From Apus apus (lineage: Eukaryota; Chordata; Aves; Apodiformes; Apodidae), in assembly GCF_020740795.1 (NCBI RefSeq), contig NC_067282.1, positions 169,786,274 through 169,850,273 on the forward strand: a stretch of DNA of 64,000 nucleotides, written 5' to 3'. Positions 58,701 through 64,000 of the stretch are shown here, in pieces. The translations under genes and the position numbers were made by a program. The notes beneath the pieces are model-generated. The model saw only the letters and a list, made by a program, of their open reading frames with translations. It did no database searches and was not told where the DNA came from. Each line of letters opens with the position of its first letter. The first letter of the stretch is position 1.

Positions 58701-61700
58701 CCCTCACTAATGGATACGTTGTACTGAAACACAATATTCTGTTTTCTTGCTTCTTTGCATTGTGCTGCCATTCCCTGGGTGGGAACAGGGGTGGTCCTCT
58801 TTACCACAAATGAAGCAGCTTTTAAAACAATTTAAAAGCAGATCACAATTTAAACAAACAAACAAACAAAAACCAAGCACAAAGCAAAACAATTAAGAAA
58901 TAACTAGTGTACTTTAAAGCCTAGGCTAATATAACTGTAAGGAGATCTGGACACAGCTCTGGGGATCTTTTTAGCAGAAATACTTTCTAGAATGTTTAAA
59001 AAGAATAGCCCAAAATGTCAAGTGTTTGGTGTTGTTTGTTTTGTTGTTTTTGTGTTTTTTTTTTTCCAAAGGGCTCCACTTATGATGAAAACACTTTGAA
59101 AGAAAATCTGCAATTGCCTCACTCAGCTTTTCAATTCTAGCCAGCTTTGTCCCATACAATGCAATTACTTCTTGCTGTTCATACCACAGTGATTTTGGCT
59201 AACAGATATTAGCCAATAGTGAAGCCAGCTCAGATGAAGTTACCTGCAGACAGCACAATCACATCTTCAGTGATCTCAGGCCCTGACACAGATTTTCAGG
59301 CTTAAATAGTCACTTCAGCATTTCCTTCCCTCAGCCTTTAGTGAGATGCAGTTTTGAGCTGAGTGCAGTGCTTACTTTCCAAAGCATGCAGTTGTAAAAG
59401 CTTGGGCATGGTTGAGCTGGTAGCTTGCGCTCCCTGGAAACTGAACATCTCCTTTTGTGGCAGCATGCAAGACACTTCAGTAATATTCAAAGCAGCAAAA
59501 AATCAGCAGAAAATTCATGCTTGTGTTTCTCTCATCACTCTCCCACAGCATCCAAACCTGTCACTACTCACCTTTTGTACCACTGGTTTTATTCTGTTTG
59601 GGGCATTTGAGGACCACCCATCATGTCCCTCATCCCTCCTTGTTGAGCTGCCGTGAGTCCCTCTCACAGCAACTGTCAGAGGTTTTCCAGGTCTTCCAGG
59701 ATGCTGGCCAAGTTGCTGCTGTGAGCAGCATCCCTGCAGATGGCATTCCAACCAATGGCATCCCCATGGTGCTTGGCCAGGGCCAGGCCACGAGGGAGTG
59801 GGTGGAAGCCACACACTCAGATCTATGAGTGGTTCAAATGGCAGTACCACAGGCCCTGCCAAAGCACTTTTATCACACCACCCACAGCCCTGGTTTTCAA
59901 CAGGGCAGAGGCTGGTACTCAGTGTTTCCATGGGGGATGTGTGCTGCCCAGGTCTCCCCAGGTAGGTCCTGAGGGGTGGGTGCCAGCTCTGCACCCTGAG
60001 CTGCACTGCTGTGGAAATAATCACCTACCCCTATAGCCACCCATCGAGCAAATGTGATGAATGGACACCTAAGGCCCCTTTCTCTGAAGAGGCTGTTGTA
60101 AATATATAAGGCATGACAGCCTGCCAGAAAACAGAACATATGTATCAGGATTGCAGATTAGCTGCATTATCACAGCAAAGCACATCACCTTTCCCCTTAT
60201 TCCCTCCTTTCCTTCCGTTCCTGCTGTGCACTGACCATCCCAGTGCTCCATACCATAAGTGGTGATGACCCTTTCATGATCAATTTTGCCCCTCCCCTTT
60301 GTGCCCTCTGATGCCTCTTTGAAGAGTGTTGTGCTGCCAGCTGACAGGACTGGGAAAGGGCTGGAAACAGGATTTACTGCCCCCACACCCAATGCCACAT
60401 GGACCTTCTGCCTCTTGCCTTAGGAGAGCTCAATCAAATCATTAGCACAAGGAAGGAATAGAGACTTTCCCCCAGCAATGTCACCAAAAGAAGGGCAGCA
60501 GAAGTAGGGTTCATGCTCATTTTCTTCTCTTACACTTTCCTGAATTAAAAAACAAACAAACAAACAACAACAAACCAACATTAAAAAGTAGAGAACAAGC
60601 CACCAGCCCTTCTATGCGTGCCCTGGCATCAGCTGGCAGCTGGCTTTCAGGCCAGTACCTGCACTTTACCAAGTTCATGTGGATTCACTGATTTATGGTG
60701 AACTTCAAGTTAAAAGCATAAACACAAGATGAGCCACCTGTCACCCTTTAACGACGGCCAAATCACACACTGTTCCTTTTTTACCCCCTTACCACTTAAC
60801 CCAAGTTTAGTAGTAAAATGGCATTCAGAAAGGCATTTAATTGGGTGGCTTTATCTTACAGATCGCAGGGGATGGACAACGGCTAAATAAGAATTTTGTG
60901 TGACCGCTCAGTGACGGCTTTCAGAAAGAAGGGGAAACCCCCTTGAGGCTGATTCTGCCCCTGCAAGTTGCTATTTGTAGCCTGCTCTCCACGTGGTCTT
61001 GCAAGCCTGCGATTAAATGTTGTGAAAGACAGGCAGTGCTAAGCAACGGAGAGGACAACACACAGGGAGCCAGCCCCCAGGTTGGAAAAGACTTCGAGCT
61101 GTGAACTCAACCTTTCCAGCTTTCGAGGAGCTCTGAATTTCCTCAAACAAAGATTAGTAACCAAGCATTCTTCGTAAAATGGCTTAGAGCTAGCAAAGCT
61201 CAATCGTGAAGCTCGTCGATGCCAAACCAGAGCTTTCCTTCCCATCCACAGCTGTGTATGCAAACGATGACAAATTAAATTAGCTATTGTTTCTCCAACT
61301 GTTTGCTGAGACTAAGAGTGTGTTTTTGGAAAAAAAACCCACCACAATTCTGTAATTTGACAATGCAACAAAACCAGCCCCATTTTAGTATTTGTGCACA
61401 CAGACTGAAAACAAGAATTCTCTTCCATTTGTGCATTGTTCCTTCCCTACTCCCAAACCAATTAATGAATATACATCAACTAGCTGAATGATCTGTTGTC
61501 CAAGGCTCTGGATTTTTGGCTTAGCGCTGATATGCCTGGCACCAATCACACCCATTTAGAAGTTATTTGGATGTTCTGACTTGCCATTATTCCATTATTT
61601 TTTTAAAGTCAAGTCCCAAACAATTATTAATGCTTCAAGGAAAGGCTCAAGTGCTTTAAAAATCCAATGGAATAATACAGAAACAGTAAGACTGTTGCAC

Positions 61701-63839
61701 TCTGGAGAGCTCACAATGCTCTTGCCCAGGCTTGTTCTTCCAGAAAAAAAGCACAGATTGAAGCTGTTGAAGTGGATGGTTCATTCCTCCTTGCCAGGTC
61801 CCTGGGATCTCCACTACCGCTGGGGGAATGTGGAAAGTACAAAGAAGAAAGCATCAGCTTTGCTGTTTCAACTCAAAGGCTCCAGGCACCCAGCAAATCA
61901 CTACCACAAGCCCAAGGGCTGTCTGCAGGGACAGAAGTTGAGCAAGAAAAAGACAGTGAAAAGATTCCCTAGTAAGAGCAAACAGCAAGGTAGCCAAAGG
62001 CTGCAGAAGACTGCTGCCAATGGCTCCAGCATTCACTGCTCCACAGCAGTAACTCCCTGCAGAGGAAGGGCTGTAAAGCAGAGGAAGGCTTCTCTGAGCT
62101 TGTGGGAGGATGGAGGACAGCACCTTTCCAAGAGCTATATACCCCATCCCATCTCCAGGGGTTCCCACGCCTCGCCCAAACCTTAGATATAGCTCCCCAG
62201 TTCAGTTCTCTCTTGCCAGGATACAAGCAGTTCTTCACTTATTCTTGGCAGGAAGACTTGCTTCATAAACAAGTGCTTAAAAAGAAGAAGCAGATGCTCT
62301 CCTCCTTCAGCTCATAATGACAGCAAATAACATAATCAGGGGCTGATTACGAGACTGATTTCTACTCTGTAATTTCAGACCTGGAGCAGGTAATGGCGTG
62401 TACTGCACACCATGTGCCATAGCTTGCGTGCTGATCATTCCGTGCCGTAACCTCAGCTCCAGCGAGGCAAGGCTTTTTCAGGAGTATTTCTCATTTCTGG
62501 GCAAGTTCTCTTAAAGCTGCAAGAGACAGAATAATGTCCTTACTCCACCTGCAACTAAATGTGTGTTTTGAACACGTAATCCATAGTCCACAGGCTGAGA
62601 AGATCAGAATCCCAGTAGGACTAGGCAATTTTGCAGGATCCCTTATGAAAATGTCAGCAACTGCACAGTTTGTTCCAATGGTAATAAGCTTAAACAGGGT
62701 GTTTAAACATAGTGATTTAATCACTCAAATGATAACCCTCATTATATTGTGTAAACTGTGCCACAAGTTACACTGTGGCAGGAACAGAAAGGGTATCAGA
62801 AAAGGAAGATAACAAAAGCTGTACTTTAAACACCATTTTGAGGAAAGAAATGTGAAAGACAAGCAGCAGTTTCAGTGGGAAATACCTGGGGTTGCTGAAT
62901 AGAAATAGAAAATTAAATAAAAAACGAAATACAACCTGAGCACAACACAGCTCTGACACTATAAATCAAGCAGAGGAAAGAGGCACAACATTTTCGAAGC
63001 CTGTCAAGCCACACTAAACAGCCAGCTCGTCCCTGGAGTTCCACCAGCTTGCCTGGTGCAGCCTCACAAAGAGTCCTGCATGAAATGTACGGGAGCTGCT
63101 TAAGAAGCAGTAATTCATTGCTTGTAACCAGGCAGAGAGGCTGAGTGGTGGTAATCTCACTGTGCAAGCTGAGAGCTATGCAAAGATAAATGAAGAAAAG
63201 CTTTGGCAAATATTCTGGAAATATCACCATCCTTTCGTTTGACATAATGACCAGCACAAGCATAAAAAAGATTAAATATAAGAAATATTTCTGTTAAGAC
63301 CATTTTTACTATGCTTCCCTCCGAACCCCTTCAGCTCTCCTCATTGATTTCACCTTCCACCACATCGAACACCAGCTTTCTGTCCTACCTCTCAAAACTT
63401 CTCAGAATACAATTGCTGTCACATCATCTCATTTAGAGAAGGATTATTGCTGTCACTCCATCACTAGGAGCATCCTTGGTCACCTGAATCTCCATTTCTC
63501 CCACAAGCCAATGTTTGCCTTCTCCCCATACCATCAGCAAAATCCCTTCCAGCACTCACAAAAGCAACTGTGGGACTTTCCCCACAACCTGTGCAGAAGA
63601 AACAATTTGAGGGAGGATGGTCATGCAGCGAGCTGGCACTTCCACTCCCGTAAGAGGAAAAGAGGGTTCACACTGCCCCTCTTCCTGCCTCCTTTTTTTT
63701 CGCACATCACACATACTTGAAGACTGAGACTAATGCTCTGCATGAGATTTCTGCCATGGCTGGATTCAGGTTAAGTACCCTTAGGTGAAAATATTAATAG
63801 TAGTACATGTCCACTAATGAGACTTGGGAAAAAAATTTT
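58701..63839. other. Unique non-coding DNA with AAAC-type simple repeats
   Basis: No supported gene. (AAAC)n-type runs are at 58852-58872 and 60547-60583, and a T/G-rich run at 59028-59068. The stretch 60740-61270 has more CpG than its flanks without reaching an island. A 201-codon frame at 61581-62186 lacks an ATG start and any motif. Confidence 0.45.
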
Positions 63840-64000
63840 CACAGAATCACAGAATCATCGTGGTTGGAAAAGACCTTGAAGATCATGAAGTCCAACCATA
63901 ACCTAATCTAACAGTTCAGTGCTGAAATCCTGTCCCTAAGCACAACATCTATATTTATTTTAAACAATTCCAGTGATGGTGACTCCACCACCTCCCTGGG
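63840..64000 (-). repeat. CR1 LINE 3' tail, cut by the window end
   Basis: The minus-strand CR1 end starts here: two CACAGAAT octamers at 63840-63855, then TGGTTGGAAAAGACCTTGAAGATC and AAGTCCAACC, then CCACCACCTCCCTGGG at the edge. The element continues beyond the window, so its length is unknown. Confidence 0.93.

Noticed and set aside
61581..62186. 201-codon open frame, basic, possible small gene
   Set aside because: It lacks an ATG start, has no motif, and overlaps open frames on the other strand.
1..64000. tRNA, rRNA, CRISPR array or bacterial-type operon
   Set aside because: No cloverleaf, ribosomal core sequence or spaced repeat array was seen, and the repeats show that the DNA is avian.

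Overview
This window looks like non-coding DNA from a bird nuclear genome. The evidence is four 3' tails of CR1 LINEs ending in ATTCTGTG-type octamers, one longer CR1 reverse-transcriptase relic, decayed avian-type LTR sequence, and a nearly complete ERVL-like endogenous retrovirus. I found no host protein-coding exon, tRNA, rRNA or CRISPR array that I can support. The window could be intergenic or part of a large intron, and the sequence does not decide the species or the locus.

Layout. 1-7.37 kb: unique AT-rich DNA. 7.37-8.99 kb: a 5'- and 3'-truncated, frameshifted CR1 copy, abutting an LTR fragment (8.997-9.19 kb) and a second LTR-like stretch (9.3-9.6 kb). 9.6-18.8 kb: mostly unique DNA. 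18.80-19.79 kb: a decayed, probably solo LTR on the minus strand; its 3' part matches the 8.997-9.19 kb fragment in inverted orientation. 21.0-21.2 and 28.7-29.0 kb: CR1 tails. 31.994-38.047 kb: the ERVL-like provirus, minus strand. 40.69-40.90 kb: a CR1 tail. 40.9-63.8 kb: unique DNA with simple repeats, including an (AAT)n microsatellite and a 167-nt tract made almost only of A and C. 63.84 kb to the end: a minus-strand CR1 tail that runs off the window.

The provirus is the main object. It is bounded by a perfect 5-bp target duplication (CCTTG). Its LTR sequence is identical over all 195 shared bases, so the insertion is young. Read on the minus strand the order is: 5' LTR (lacking 511 bp of U3), a tRNA-Lys1,2-type primer-binding site, gag, an in-frame amber codon, protease and reverse transcriptase, a frameshift, RNase H and integrase, polypurine tract, full 3' LTR. 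There is no env and no dUTPase. All catalytic motifs of protease, RT, RNase H and integrase are visible. Two lesions probably disable this copy: the frameshift inside pol and the U3 deletion. Four features deserve attention: a Gag with three predicted N-terminal membrane segments and no zinc knuckle; gag and pro in one frame separated only by UAG followed by a GC hairpin; a 10-nt gap between the LTR and the primer-binding site; and the very young age.
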